DNA from: Streptomyces roseirectus
Lineage (GTDB): Bacteria > Actinomycetota > Actinomycetes > Streptomycetales > Streptomycetaceae
Length of the DNA stretch: 64,000 bases
Direction: 5' to 3'
NCBI RefSeq assembly: GCF_014489635.1
Contig: NZ_CP060828.1
Location: 6,842,001-6,906,000, forward strand
The notes beneath the pieces are model-generated. The model was not told the DNA's origin, ran no database searches, and saw only the letters and a program-made list of their open reading frames with translations. This document shows, piece after piece, positions 45,021-52,400 of this stretch (positions are counted from its first letter, which is position 1; every line of letters starts with the position of its first letter). A program made the position numbers and the translations under genes.

Positions 45021-45034
45021 TTACCGGTCGGTAT
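45021..45034. promoter_or_regulatory. Partial palindrome upstream of the acyl-CoA ligase gene
   Basis: TTACCGGTCGGTAT is near-palindromic (TACCG/CGGTA arms). It shares the ACCGG core with the longer palindrome at 45118, about 90 bp from the ligase start. It is a possible TetR-type site. Confidence 0.35.
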
Positions 45035-45117
45035 GGCGACTTCGACAGGGGGTCCGGCTGAGATGTTCGCTGCGTCACACATCTTCGGTAGTGCTCTGCG
45101 TACGGTAGTCCACCGAC

Positions 45118-45135
45118 TTACTGACCGGCCAGTAA
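45118..45135. promoter_or_regulatory. 18-bp palindrome between acyl-CoA ligase and metallophosphoesterase genes
   Basis: TTACTGACCGGCCAGTAA is palindromic at 16 of 18 positions. Its size and symmetry suit a TetR-family dimer, as found upstream of fatty-acid genes in actinobacteria. The regulator is not in the window. Confidence 0.5.
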
Positions 45136-45191
45136 CGCCGGTTATGGACGTCACTGTTCACCCGTCGCGTCCCCGCCTACCCTTGATCGAC

Positions 45192-45968
45192 ATGGCATCC
45201 ACACGTATCCACGTGGTGAGTGACGTCCACGGCAACGCGCACGACCTCGCGCGCGCCGGGGAGGGCGCCGACGCGCTCGTCTGTCTGGGCGACCTGATCC
45301 TCTTCCTCGACTACGCCGACCACTCCCGCGGCATCTTCCCCGACCTCTTCGGCGCCGAGAACGCGAGCCGGCTGGTCGCCCTGCGCACCGCCCGCCGCTT
45401 CGAGGAGGCCCGCGACCTCGGCCGCCGGCTGTGGAGCCAGGTCGACGGCGACCGCGCGACGGTCATCGAGACGGCCGTGCGCAGGCAGTACGCCGAGCTG
45501 TTCGCCGCGTTCCCGACGCCGACGTACGCCACCTACGGGAACGTCGACATGCCCGCGCTCTGGAAGGAGTACGCAGGGTCCGGCACCACCGTCCTCGACG
45601 GCGAGGTCGTCGAGATCGGCGGGCGCACGTTCGGGTTCGTCGGCGGGGGGCTGCGCACGCCCATGAACACGCCCTTCGAGATCTCCGACGAGGAGTACGC
45701 GGCCAAGATCGAGGCCGTCGGCGCCGTCGACGTCCTGTGCACGCACATTCCGCCGGAGGTGCCGGAGCTGGTGTACGACACCGTCGCGCGCCGCTTCGAG
45801 CGGGGCAGCGCCGCCCTCCTCGACGCGATCCGCCGCACCCGGCCCCGCTACTCCCTCTTCGGGCACGTCCACCAGCCCCTCGCCCGCCGCATGCGCGTCG
45901 GCGCCACCGAATGCGTCAACGTCGGCCACTTCGCGGGGTCCGGGAGACCCTTCGCCCTGGAGTGGTGA
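45192..45968 (+). CDS. Calcineurin-like metallophosphoesterase
   Basis: 258 aa from ATG 45192, probably leaderless (TACCCT at 45179-45184, 7 nt before ATG, no ribosome site). Longer in-frame starts lack family similarity. Metal-ligand motifs in order are 'HVVSDVHGNA' (D-x-H), 'LVCLGDLILFLDY' (G-D), 'YATYGNVDMP' (G-N-x-D, in place of G-N-H-D/E), 'LCTHIPPE' and 'YSLFGHVHQPLA' (G-H-x-H). It is a two-metal phosphatase or phosphodiesterase of unknown substrate, divergent from the acyl-CoA ligase gene. Confidence 0.9.
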   Translation: MASTRIHVVSDVHGNAHDLARAGEGADALVCLGDLILFLDYADHSRGIFPDLFGAENASRLVALRTARRFEEARDLGRRLWSQVDGDRATVIETAVRRQYAELFAAFPTPTYATYGNVDMPALWKEYAGSGTTVLDGEVVEIGGRTFGFVGGGLRTPMNTPFEISDEEYAAKIEAVGAVDVLCTHIPPEVPELVYDTVARRFERGSAALLDAIRRTRPRYSLFGHVHQPLARRMRVGATECVNVGHFAGSGRPFALEW

Positions 45969-46075
45969 GGGGCGGGAGGCGGTGGGGGTGAGGGGCGTGA
46001 AGTCGGCAGGTCATGCGCGCGGTAGCCTTCACGCGCACCCTTCCTTTCCGGTCCGCATCTGGAGGAGCCCCGGCG

Positions 46076-46510
46076 ATGGCGGAACACACCAGTTCGAGCA
46101 TCACGATTTCGGCGGCACCGGCCGACGTCATGGCGGTCATCGCCGACTTCGCCCGCTACCCGGACTGGACCGGCGAGGTGAAGGAGGCCGAGGTCCTTCA
46201 GTCCGACGCGGCCGGCCGCGCCGAGCAGGTCCGGCTCGTCATGGACGCCGGCGCGATCAAGGACGACCAGACCCTCGCGTACACCTGGACCGGCGACAAC
46301 GAGGTCTCCTGGACGCTGGTCAAGTCCCAGATGCTGCGTTCCCTCGACGGCTCCTACATCCTCAAGTCGGCCGGCCCCTCTTCGACCGAGGTCACCTACC
46401 GCCTCACCGTCGACGTCAAGATCCCCATGCTCGGCATGATCAAGCGCAAGGCCGAGAAGGTCATCATCGACCGGGCGCTGGCGGGACTGAAGAAGAGGGT
46501 GGAGGGCTAG
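46076..46510 (+). CDS. SRPBCC (START/polyketide cyclase-like) family protein
   Basis: 144 aa, ATG 46076 with GGAGGAG upstream. 'SSSITISAAPADVMAVIADFARYPDWTGEVKEAEVL' is the typical opening of the SRPBCC fold. A beta sheet ('EQVRLVMDAGAIKDDQTLAYTW') and the long C-terminal helix ('LGMIKRKAEKVIIDRALAGLKKRVEG') follow. It binds a hydrophobic ligand; the ligand is unknown. It precedes the ArsA-like ATPase gene by 43 bp, an adjacency kept in M. tuberculosis (Rv2185c-Rv2184c). Confidence 0.92.
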   Translation: MAEHTSSSITISAAPADVMAVIADFARYPDWTGEVKEAEVLQSDAAGRAEQVRLVMDAGAIKDDQTLAYTWTGDNEVSWTLVKSQMLRSLDGSYILKSAGPSSTEVTYRLTVDVKIPMLGMIKRKAEKVIIDRALAGLKKRVEG

Positions 46511-46553
46511 TAGCCTCCTTCCGGGGAAACCCGACCCGTTAGCGTTCACCCTT

Positions 46554-47696
46554 ATGCGCACCCTCCTCCTCGCCGGGCCCGGCGGTGCCGGTCGTACCAC
46601 GATCGCCGCCGCCACCGCCCTCTCCGCCTCCCTCGCCGGCACCCGGACCCTCGTCCTCAGTGCTGATCGGGGGGACGGCCTGGGCGCCGCGCTGGGGGTG
46701 CCCACCGGGGACAAGCCCGTCGCGGTGAACGAACTCCTCACCGCCTGGCGCCCCGATGCCTCCGCCGGTTTCCGGGAGGACCTGGTCCGCCTCCAGGAGA
46801 AGGCGACCACCGCCCTCGACCTCCTCGGCGCCGCCCGGCTCGAAACCGAGGAGATGACGACGCTGCCCGGCGCGGAAGAGCTCAACCTGCTGAGGGCGTT
46901 GCGGGACGCCGCGCTGTCCGAGCGGTTCGACCTGATCGTCGTCGACCTGCCCCCGGCGTCGAAGGCGCTCGCCCTCCTCGCCCTCCCCGAGGAACTGCGC
47001 CGCTACCTCAGGCGCCTCCTCCCCGCCGAACGGCAGGCCGCCCGCGCCCTGCGCCCCGTGCTGGGGAGGCTCGCCGGGGTGCCGATGCCGGCGGAGTGGC
47101 TGTACGAGACGGCGGGCAGGTGGGACGTCGAACTGGCCGCCGTCGAAGCCGTACTGGCCGCCCCGGACACAGCCGTAAGGATCGTCGCCGAACCCGGCCC
47201 CGCCGGCGACGACGCCGTACGGGACGTCCGACTGGGGCTCGCGCTGCGCCGGTTGCCCGTGGAGACGCTGATCGCCAACAGGGTCGTCCCGGACGAGGAG
47301 GGATGGCTCGCCGGACTCGCCGCGCAGCAGCGCAAGGCGCTGGCGGAGTGGGACGCCGAAACGGTCGCCCACCTCGGCAGGGACCCGCGCGGACTCGACG
47401 ACCTGCACACCCTCGCCGTCCCCCCGGTCGCACCGCCCGCCCCGTCCGTCGAGTGGCCCGTCACCGAACAGGACGGCGTCTTCACCTGGACGCTGCCCCT
47501 GCCCGGCGCCGTCCGCGGCGAGCTGGACCTGATCCGCCGGGGCGACGAACTCGTCGTCACCGTCGGCCCGTTCAAACGCATCGTCGCGCTCCCCTCCGTG
47601 CTCAGGCGCTGCACCGTGGAGGGCGCCTCGCTCAGGGACGGCGAGCTGAGGGTCCGGTTCGCGCCGGATCCGCAGTTGTGGCCCCGCGAGCGGTGA
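46554..47696 (+). CDS. ArsA/GET3-like P-loop ATPase with atypical Walker A and Hsp20-like tail
   Basis: 380 aa, ATG 46554, probably leaderless (TAGCGT at 46540-46545). The N-terminus 'RTLLLAGPGGAGRTTIAAATALSASLAGTRTLVLSAD' is the deviant Walker A region of SIMIBI ATPases, but both usual lysines (GKGGVGKTT) are replaced, by Pro and Arg. 'FDLIVVDLPPASKALALLALPEELRRYLRRLLP' corresponds to Walker B and the ArsA switch. The last ~75 residues ('FTWTLPLPGAVRGELDLIRRGDELVVTVGPFKRIVALP') are the Hsp20-like domain found in ArsA-HSP20 proteins. ATP hydrolysis is therefore uncertain. A chaperone or targeting role is possible. Confidence 0.88.
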   Translation: MRTLLLAGPGGAGRTTIAAATALSASLAGTRTLVLSADRGDGLGAALGVPTGDKPVAVNELLTAWRPDASAGFREDLVRLQEKATTALDLLGAARLETEEMTTLPGAEELNLLRALRDAALSERFDLIVVDLPPASKALALLALPEELRRYLRRLLPAERQAARALRPVLGRLAGVPMPAEWLYETAGRWDVELAAVEAVLAAPDTAVRIVAEPGPAGDDAVRDVRLGLALRRLPVETLIANRVVPDEEGWLAGLAAQQRKALAEWDAETVAHLGRDPRGLDDLHTLAVPPVAPPAPSVEWPVTEQDGVFTWTLPLPGAVRGELDLIRRGDELVVTVGPFKRIVALPSVLRRCTVEGASLRDGELRVRFAPDPQLWPRER

Positions 47697-47749
47697 AGGA
47701 CATACCGCCGTTCGGGTACCGTCGTAAGGACGAGCCGTAGGGAGACGTC

Positions 47750-48205
47750 ATGAGCAGCGACGACAGCGAGGCGCGCGAGGCGGTCGACGAGAGGCCGCAC
47801 GCCACGGACGACGACGCCTGGGCCACCGCCTGCGAAGAGGACCTGGCCGCCGAGAAGGCCCGCCGCCGCGCCCAGTACGGCCCGCCCCCCGGCTCGGCCG
47901 GCGAGGAACTGCGCAAACTCTTCGACGCCGTCTCCGACAAACTCTCCGGCCTCCAGTCCCCGCTCCTCGGCGCGGTCGCGGGTCCGGCCGCGCAGCAGGT
48001 CGTCCGCCAGGTCGTCCAGCAGGCCAAGTCCGTCGTCGAACCCGTCGTCGAACGCAACCCCGACGTCTTCGACCACCTCGCCGCCGCCGGAAACGAACTC
48101 CTCGCCGCCTACCGCTCCGCCGTCCAGAAGCAGGAAGCCCGCTGGACGAAGGACGACGACAAGGACGACGGCACGGGGCCGGGCCAGCGCATCGACGTCG
48201 ACTGA
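47750..48205 (+). CDS. DUF5304 family protein upstream of glkA (SCO2127-like)
   Basis: 151 aa, ATG 47750 with GGGAG upstream. The N-terminus is acidic (SSDDSEAREAVDERPHATDDDAWATACEEDLAAEKARRR). A helical part follows, 'LRKLFDAVSDKLSGLQSPLLGAVAGPAAQQVVRQVVQQAKSVVEPVVERNPDVFDHLAAAGNELLAAYRSAVQ', with a charged tail. It has no enzyme motif and no membrane segment. Its place, 79 bp before glucokinase, matches S. coelicolor SCO2127, reported to affect glkA expression and carbon catabolite repression. Function here is by that analogy. Confidence 0.8.
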   Translation: MSSDDSEAREAVDERPHATDDDAWATACEEDLAAEKARRRAQYGPPPGSAGEELRKLFDAVSDKLSGLQSPLLGAVAGPAAQQVVRQVVQQAKSVVEPVVERNPDVFDHLAAAGNELLAAYRSAVQKQEARWTKDDDKDDGTGPGQRIDVD

Positions 48206-48284
48206 GGGGTTCACTGTCGGTCGGCCTCACCGCCACCCTCCGGTACGGTGGCCGTAGCGGGGCTCGACCGAAACTGAGGGATTC

Positions 48285-49238
48285 ATGGGACTCACCATCG
48301 GCGTCGACATCGGCGGCACGAAGATCGCGGCCGGGGTGGTCGACGAGGAAGGCACCATCCTGTCGACCCACAAGGTGCCGACCCCGGGCACGCCCGAGGG
48401 CATCGTGGACGCCATCGCCTCCGCCGTCGAGGGAGCGCGCGCCGGGCACGAGATCGTGGGCGTCGGCATCGGCGCCGCCGGTTACGTCAACCGCCAGCGC
48501 TCCACCGTCTACTTCGCGCCCAACATCGACTGGCGCAACGAGCCGCTGAAGGAGAAGGTCGAGCAGCGCACCGGCCTTCCCGTGGTCGTCGAGAACGACG
48601 CGAACGCCGCCGCCTGGGGCGAGTACAAGTTCGGCGCGGGCAAGGGCCACCGCAACGTCATCTGCATCACCCTCGGCACCGGCCTCGGCGGCGGCATCAT
48701 CATCGGCAACAAGCTCCGCCGGGGCCACTTCGGCGTCGCCGCCGAGTTCGGCCACATCCGCATGGTGCCGGACGGCCTCCTGTGCGGCTGCGGCTCCCAG
48801 GGCTGCTGGGAGCAGTACGCCTCCGGCCGCGCCCTCGTCCGCTACGCCAAGCAGCGCGCCAACGCGGCCCCCGAGAACGCCGAGATCCTGCTCGGCCTCG
48901 GCGACTCCACACCCGACGGCATCGAGGGCAAGCACATCTCGATGGCGGCGAGGCAGGGCGACCCGGTCGCGGTCGACTCCTACCGCGAGCTGGCCCGCTG
49001 GGTAGGCGCGGGCCTGGCCGACCTGGCGTCCCTCTTCGACCCGTCGGCGTTCATCATCGGCGGCGGCCTGTCGGACGAGGGCGAACTGGTCCTGGACCCG
49101 ATCCGCAAATCGTACAAACGCTGGCTGGTGGGCGGCAACTGGCGCCCGGTGGCGGACGTCCTGGCAGCAAGCCTCGGAAACGACGCGGGCTTGGTAGGAG
49201 CAGCGGACCTGGCAAGGGAACCAGACCCGATCATGTGA
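48285..49238 (+). CDS. glkA: ROK-family glucokinase
   Basis: 317 aa, ATG 48285 with GAGGGA upstream. It phosphorylates glucose with ATP and in Streptomyces is also central to glucose repression. Features are phosphate-1 'GVDIGGTKIAAGVVDEEG', sugar-binding 'VENDANAAAWGEYKFGAG', 'ITLGTGLGGGIIIGNKLRRG', and 'EFGHIRMVPDGLLCGCGSQGCWEQYASGRAL', the ROK zinc-binding CGCGxxGCxE motif. The C-terminal 'IIGGGLSDEGELVLDPI' closes the fold. It follows the DUF5304 gene. Confidence 0.96.
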   Translation: MGLTIGVDIGGTKIAAGVVDEEGTILSTHKVPTPGTPEGIVDAIASAVEGARAGHEIVGVGIGAAGYVNRQRSTVYFAPNIDWRNEPLKEKVEQRTGLPVVVENDANAAAWGEYKFGAGKGHRNVICITLGTGLGGGIIIGNKLRRGHFGVAAEFGHIRMVPDGLLCGCGSQGCWEQYASGRALVRYAKQRANAAPENAEILLGLGDSTPDGIEGKHISMAARQGDPVAVDSYRELARWVGAGLADLASLFDPSAFIIGGGLSDEGELVLDPIRKSYKRWLVGGNWRPVADVLAASLGNDAGLVGAADLAREPDPIM

Positions 49239-49270
49239 GGCGCGCCCTTCAAGGGGCGTAAGGGGAGCGC

Positions 49271-49332
49271 TTTTAGGGGCGCGGGGCTGTATCGATGTGC
49301 GGCTACCGCCGCGTGGGCGCGACCAACCACAC
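49271..49332 (+). repeat. Intergenic repeat, copy E
   Basis: 'aggggcgcggggctgtatcg' continues 'atgtgcggctaccgccgcgt', then 'gggcgcgaccaaccacac'. It is the plus-strand counterpart of copy B at 17392. It is preceded by CGCCCTT/AGGGGCG arms (about 49243-49258) that could terminate glkA. Confidence 0.75.
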
Positions 49333-49388
49333 GTGGCGGTACTCGCGGACAACCTCAGCGCCCCTTCGCGTAGGCGTAAATTGACGCC

Positions 49389-50102
49389 ATGCCCCTGCCC
49401 CCCACCATCCGCGTACTCACCTACAACATCCGCTCCCTCAGGGACGACCCCCAAGCCCTGGCCCGCATCATCAAGGCGGCCACCCCCGACCTGGTCCTCC
49501 TCCAGGAAGCCCCCCGCTTCTTCCGCTGGCGCAAGAAACTGGCCCGCCTGGCAAGGGCCGCGGACCTGGTCGTCCTCACCGGCGGCGGCACCGCGGCGGG
49601 CCCGGCGATCCTCTGCTCCCTCCGCACGACAGTGGAACGCACGGAGGACGTCCTCCTCCCTCTGACCACCGGCAACCACCGACGCGGCTTCGCGACGGCG
49701 GTCGTCCGCATCGGCAACGCCCGCCTGGGAGTCCTCAGCACCCACCTCTCCCTGGACGAGGAGGAGCGCTACGACCAGACGGCCACCCTCCTCGACCGGC
49801 TGGCCGGCCTGGGCGTGGACCACGCCATCGCGGGCGGCGACATCAACGAGACCCCGGACGGCCGCTCGTTCAGGCGGCTCGCGGAGACCTTGCAGGACAC
49901 CTGGGCCACCGCCCCCTGGGGCACCGAGCACACGTTCCCGGCGACCGCCCCGGACACCAGGATCGACGCCATCTTCACGACGAAGGGCATCGAGGTCCTG
50001 ACCGCCGGCGTCCCCAGGGACTTCCCCGGCATCACGGAGAACGACCTGAGGGCGGCCACGGACCACCTCCCGGTCCTGGCCACCCTCAGAATCCCCGGCT
50101 GA
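49389..50102 (+). CDS. Endonuclease/exonuclease/phosphatase (EEP) family protein
   Basis: 237 aa, ATG 49389. The EEP motifs are 'VLTYNIRSLRDD' (metal Asn), 'PDLVLLQEAPRFF' (Glu), 'LGVLSTHLSLDEEERYDQ', 'HAIAGGDINETPDG' (G-D-x-N), 'RIDAIFTT' and the final 'ATDHLPVLATL' (D-H). It hydrolyses phosphodiesters or phosphomonoesters; the substrate could be nucleic acid, lipid or inositol phosphate. No signal peptide. It converges with the membrane-protein gene at 50131. Confidence 0.92.
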   Translation: MPLPPTIRVLTYNIRSLRDDPQALARIIKAATPDLVLLQEAPRFFRWRKKLARLARAADLVVLTGGGTAAGPAILCSLRTTVERTEDVLLPLTTGNHRRGFATAVVRIGNARLGVLSTHLSLDEEERYDQTATLLDRLAGLGVDHAIAGGDINETPDGRSFRRLAETLQDTWATAPWGTEHTFPATAPDTRIDAIFTTKGIEVLTAGVPRDFPGITENDLRAATDHLPVLATLRIPG

Positions 50103-50130
50103 CCGGGGTCAACTCCCCGGCCGGCAAGGG

Positions 50131-50733
50131 TCAGACGACCGCCCCGCGCCCGGGATCGTCGTCCCCCTCCTCGTCCGTCCGCATCCGCATCACCAGCGTC
50201 GCGAACCCGCCGAGGAACCCGCCGATCCCGACGGTCGCGAGCCACCACGTCATGTCCCAGCCGAACAGCACCGCGAACAGCAGCAGGACGGGCCCGCCGA
50301 CGACACCGAGCCAGGCGAACTTCGCGGTGGTATCGGCCTCGGGCAGCGGTGGCGGCTCCGGCGGCACGAAGTGCCCCTCGTCGTCCGGGCCGAGGTCGTC
50401 GTCGCTGGGTTCCGCCGGGGTGTAGTCGCGGGGGCCGACGCCGGGCGCGAACGTCACGGAACCGCCGAGCGGCTTGTCGTCGGACGGACCGGAGGGCGTG
50501 CCGGGGTCGGCGGCGGCCGGGTCCTTCGGGGCGGGCGGCTTCTCGTCGTCGTTGGTCTGCGCCTCCAGCAGCGCCAGGTCCTCCACCGACTTGAACGGCC
50601 GGGCGCCCGGCGGGTCCTTGGGCTCGTCGCCGTACCCGGCGACGATGGCCGCCCAGGCGGCCTCCTCGTCGAACGGGACGTTCTGCTCCTTGGGCTCCGC
50701 GTTGTCCTCGCGGTCGGAGTCGTGCTCAGCCAC
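50131..50733 (-). CDS. Acidic C-terminally membrane-anchored protein, unknown function
   Basis: 200 aa from GTG 50733, overlapping the upstream hydrolase stop by 8 bp (GTGGCTGA). A start at 50760 would lie inside the hydrolase gene. Residues 1-135 are acidic and Pro-rich ('NVPFDEEAAWAAIVAGYGDEPKDPPGARPFKSVEDLALLEAQ', then 'EPSDDDLGPDDEGHFVPPEPPPLPEADT'). Two TM helices follow ('LGVVGGPVLLLFAVLFGW', 'WLATVGIGGFLGGFATLVMRM') and an acidic tail. It is probably translated together with the hydrolase. No known domain was recognised. Confidence 0.8.
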   Translation of the reverse strand: MAEHDSDREDNAEPKEQNVPFDEEAAWAAIVAGYGDEPKDPPGARPFKSVEDLALLEAQTNDDEKPPAPKDPAAADPGTPSGPSDDKPLGGSVTFAPGVGPRDYTPAEPSDDDLGPDDEGHFVPPEPPPLPEADTTAKFAWLGVVGGPVLLLFAVLFGWDMTWWLATVGIGGFLGGFATLVMRMRTDEEGDDDPGRGAVV

Positions 50734-51511
50734 CTGCCGTCGTCCCTTCCTCAGCGACACCCCTGCCAGCTGCGAGCCGGTCGATGAACGCGACGCTCTC
50801 CTCGACGACGCGGTCCGCGTCGTGGTCCAACGTCGCGACGTGGTAGCTCTGTTCCAACACGATCTCGCGTACGTCCAACGACGAGATCCGGCTCAGGATC
50901 CGCGCGGAGTCCGCCGACGGGACGACATGGTCCTGAGCGCTGCGCATCAGCAGCACCGGCTGTGTCACCCGGGGCAGTTCGCCGTCCAGCTTCCGCAGCG
51001 CGTTGCGCAGCGAGTGGGCACAGTGCAGCGGCACCCGGTCGTACCCCAGCTCCTCGACGCCCTCCTTCGCGATGTCGCTCGCGATGCCCGGCGTCGTCCG
51101 CACGAGGTGCCGGGCCACCGGGAGGGCGTACGCGGCGAGGCCGTGCACCTTGTTCGCCGGGTTGACGACGACCACGCCGGTGACCGCCGCGCCGTGCTTC
51201 GCGGCCAGCCGCAGCGCGAGGGCGCCGCCCATGGACAGGCCCGCTACGAACACCGTCGTGCACCGCTCGCGCAGGGCGTGCAGCTCGCGGTCCAGCTCGG
51301 CGTACCAGTCGGGCCAGCCCGTGAGCGCCATGTCCTCCCAGCGCGTGCCGTGGCCCGGCAGGAGCGGCAGCGAGACCGACAGGCCGCGCGCGGCGAGCCG
51401 CTTCGCCCAGGGGCGCAGCGACTGGGGGGAACCGGTGAAGCCGTGACAGAGCAGGACGCCGACCTCTCCGCCCTCGTGGCGGAACGGCTCTGCTCCGGGA
51501 AGGACCGGCAC
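50726..51511 (-). CDS. Alpha/beta hydrolase (carboxylesterase/monoacylglycerol lipase-like)
   Basis: 261 aa from GTG 51511 (GAGGAG 8 nt upstream); an ATG at 51541 adds ten Lys/Arg-rich residues without a better site. The lid-containing esterase pattern is seen: oxyanion 'VGVLLCHGFTGSPQSLRPWA', nucleophile Ser93 in 'VAGLSMGGALALRLA', acid Asp in 'RSAQDHVVPS' and His in 'SYHVATLDHDAD'. It resembles Est30-type enzymes acting on short esters or monoacylglycerols. It is divergent from plsC, which makes the opposite kind of bond. Confidence 0.92.
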   Translation of the reverse strand: MPVLPGAEPFRHEGGEVGVLLCHGFTGSPQSLRPWAKRLAARGLSVSLPLLPGHGTRWEDMALTGWPDWYAELDRELHALRERCTTVFVAGLSMGGALALRLAAKHGAAVTGVVVVNPANKVHGLAAYALPVARHLVRTTPGIASDIAKEGVEELGYDRVPLHCAHSLRNALRKLDGELPRVTQPVLLMRSAQDHVVPSADSARILSRISSLDVREIVLEQSYHVATLDHDADRVVEESVAFIDRLAAGRGVAEEGTTAGG

Positions 51512-51654
51512 GGTCGGTCTCCTCTTTTTCAAAGGGCACATGAGCGGGGTGAGGAGTTCACCGTACGCGACCGCACTGACACCGACCAGGCCCGTCGGCC
51601 GGTTCCGGCGTCCTGCGGGTTAAGGTCTGTTCGACACAAACAGGAGGCAGTCGG

Positions 51655-52380
51655 TTGTTGTACGGCGCGATGAAGGTCGCTATCGGGGGACCGCTCAAGG
51701 TCACCTTCAGACCCTGGGTGGAGGGCCTGGAGAACATCCCGGAGGACGGCCCCGCGATTCTGGCGAGCAACCACCTCTCGTTCTCCGACTCGTTCTTCCT
51801 GCCGGCGGTCCTCGACCGCAAGGTGACGTTCATCGCCAAGGCCGAGTACTTCACCACGCCCGGGGTGAAGGGCCGGCTGACGGCCGCGTTCTTCAAGGGC
51901 GTCGGTCAGCTCCCCGTGGACCGCTCCGGCGCGCGCGGCGCGGGTGAGGCCGCGATCAAGAGCGGTATCGAGGTCCTGGAGCGCGGCGAGCTGTTCGGGA
52001 TCTACCCCGAGGGCACCCGCTCGCCCGACGGCCGCCTCTACCGGGGCAAGCCGGGCGGCCTCGCGCGCGTGGCGCTCGCGACCGGCGCGCCCGTCATCCC
52101 CGTCGCGATGATCGACACGGAGAAGATCCAGCCGCCCGGCCAGGTGATGCCCAAGCTGATGCGCCCCGGCATCCGCATCGGCAAGCCCCTCGACTTCAGC
52201 CGTTACGACGGCATGGACCAGGACCGCTTCGTCCTGCGCGCCCTCACCGACGAAGTCATGTACGAGATCATGAAGCTCTCCGGCCAGGAGTACGTCGACA
52301 TCTACGCCACCGCCGCCAAGCGCCAGCTCTCCGAGGCCGCCAAGGCGGAGAAGGCGGCCAAGAAGGAGAAGGCCGAATAG
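51655..52380 (+). CDS. plsC: 1-acyl-sn-glycerol-3-phosphate acyltransferase (PlsC family)
   Basis: 241 aa from TTG 51655 with AGGAGG 8 nt upstream. Acyltransferase motifs are 'LASNHLSFSDSFFLP' (H40-x4-D45), 'GVGQLPVDRSGARG', 'LFGIYPEGTRSPDGRLYRGKPG' and 'VIPVAMIDTEKIQPPG'. It acylates lysophosphatidate in phospholipid synthesis at the membrane. The C-terminus is a Lys/Ala/Glu helix. The mycobacterial counterpart (Rv2182c) occupies the same place. CTGTT/AACAG arms overlap the leader just before the ribosome site. Confidence 0.92.
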   Translation: MLYGAMKVAIGGPLKVTFRPWVEGLENIPEDGPAILASNHLSFSDSFFLPAVLDRKVTFIAKAEYFTTPGVKGRLTAAFFKGVGQLPVDRSGARGAGEAAIKSGIEVLERGELFGIYPEGTRSPDGRLYRGKPGGLARVALATGAPVIPVAMIDTEKIQPPGQVMPKLMRPGIRIGKPLDFSRYDGMDQDRFVLRALTDEVMYEIMKLSGQEYVDIYATAAKRQLSEAAKAEKAAKKEKAE

Positions 52381-52400
52381 GGTCGGGGTAGGACACGGGG

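Noticed and set aside
44973..45191. 73-residue N-terminal extension of the metallophosphoesterase
   Set aside because: The extension covers the palindromes and lacks similarity; MASTRIHVVSDVHG begins the family domain.
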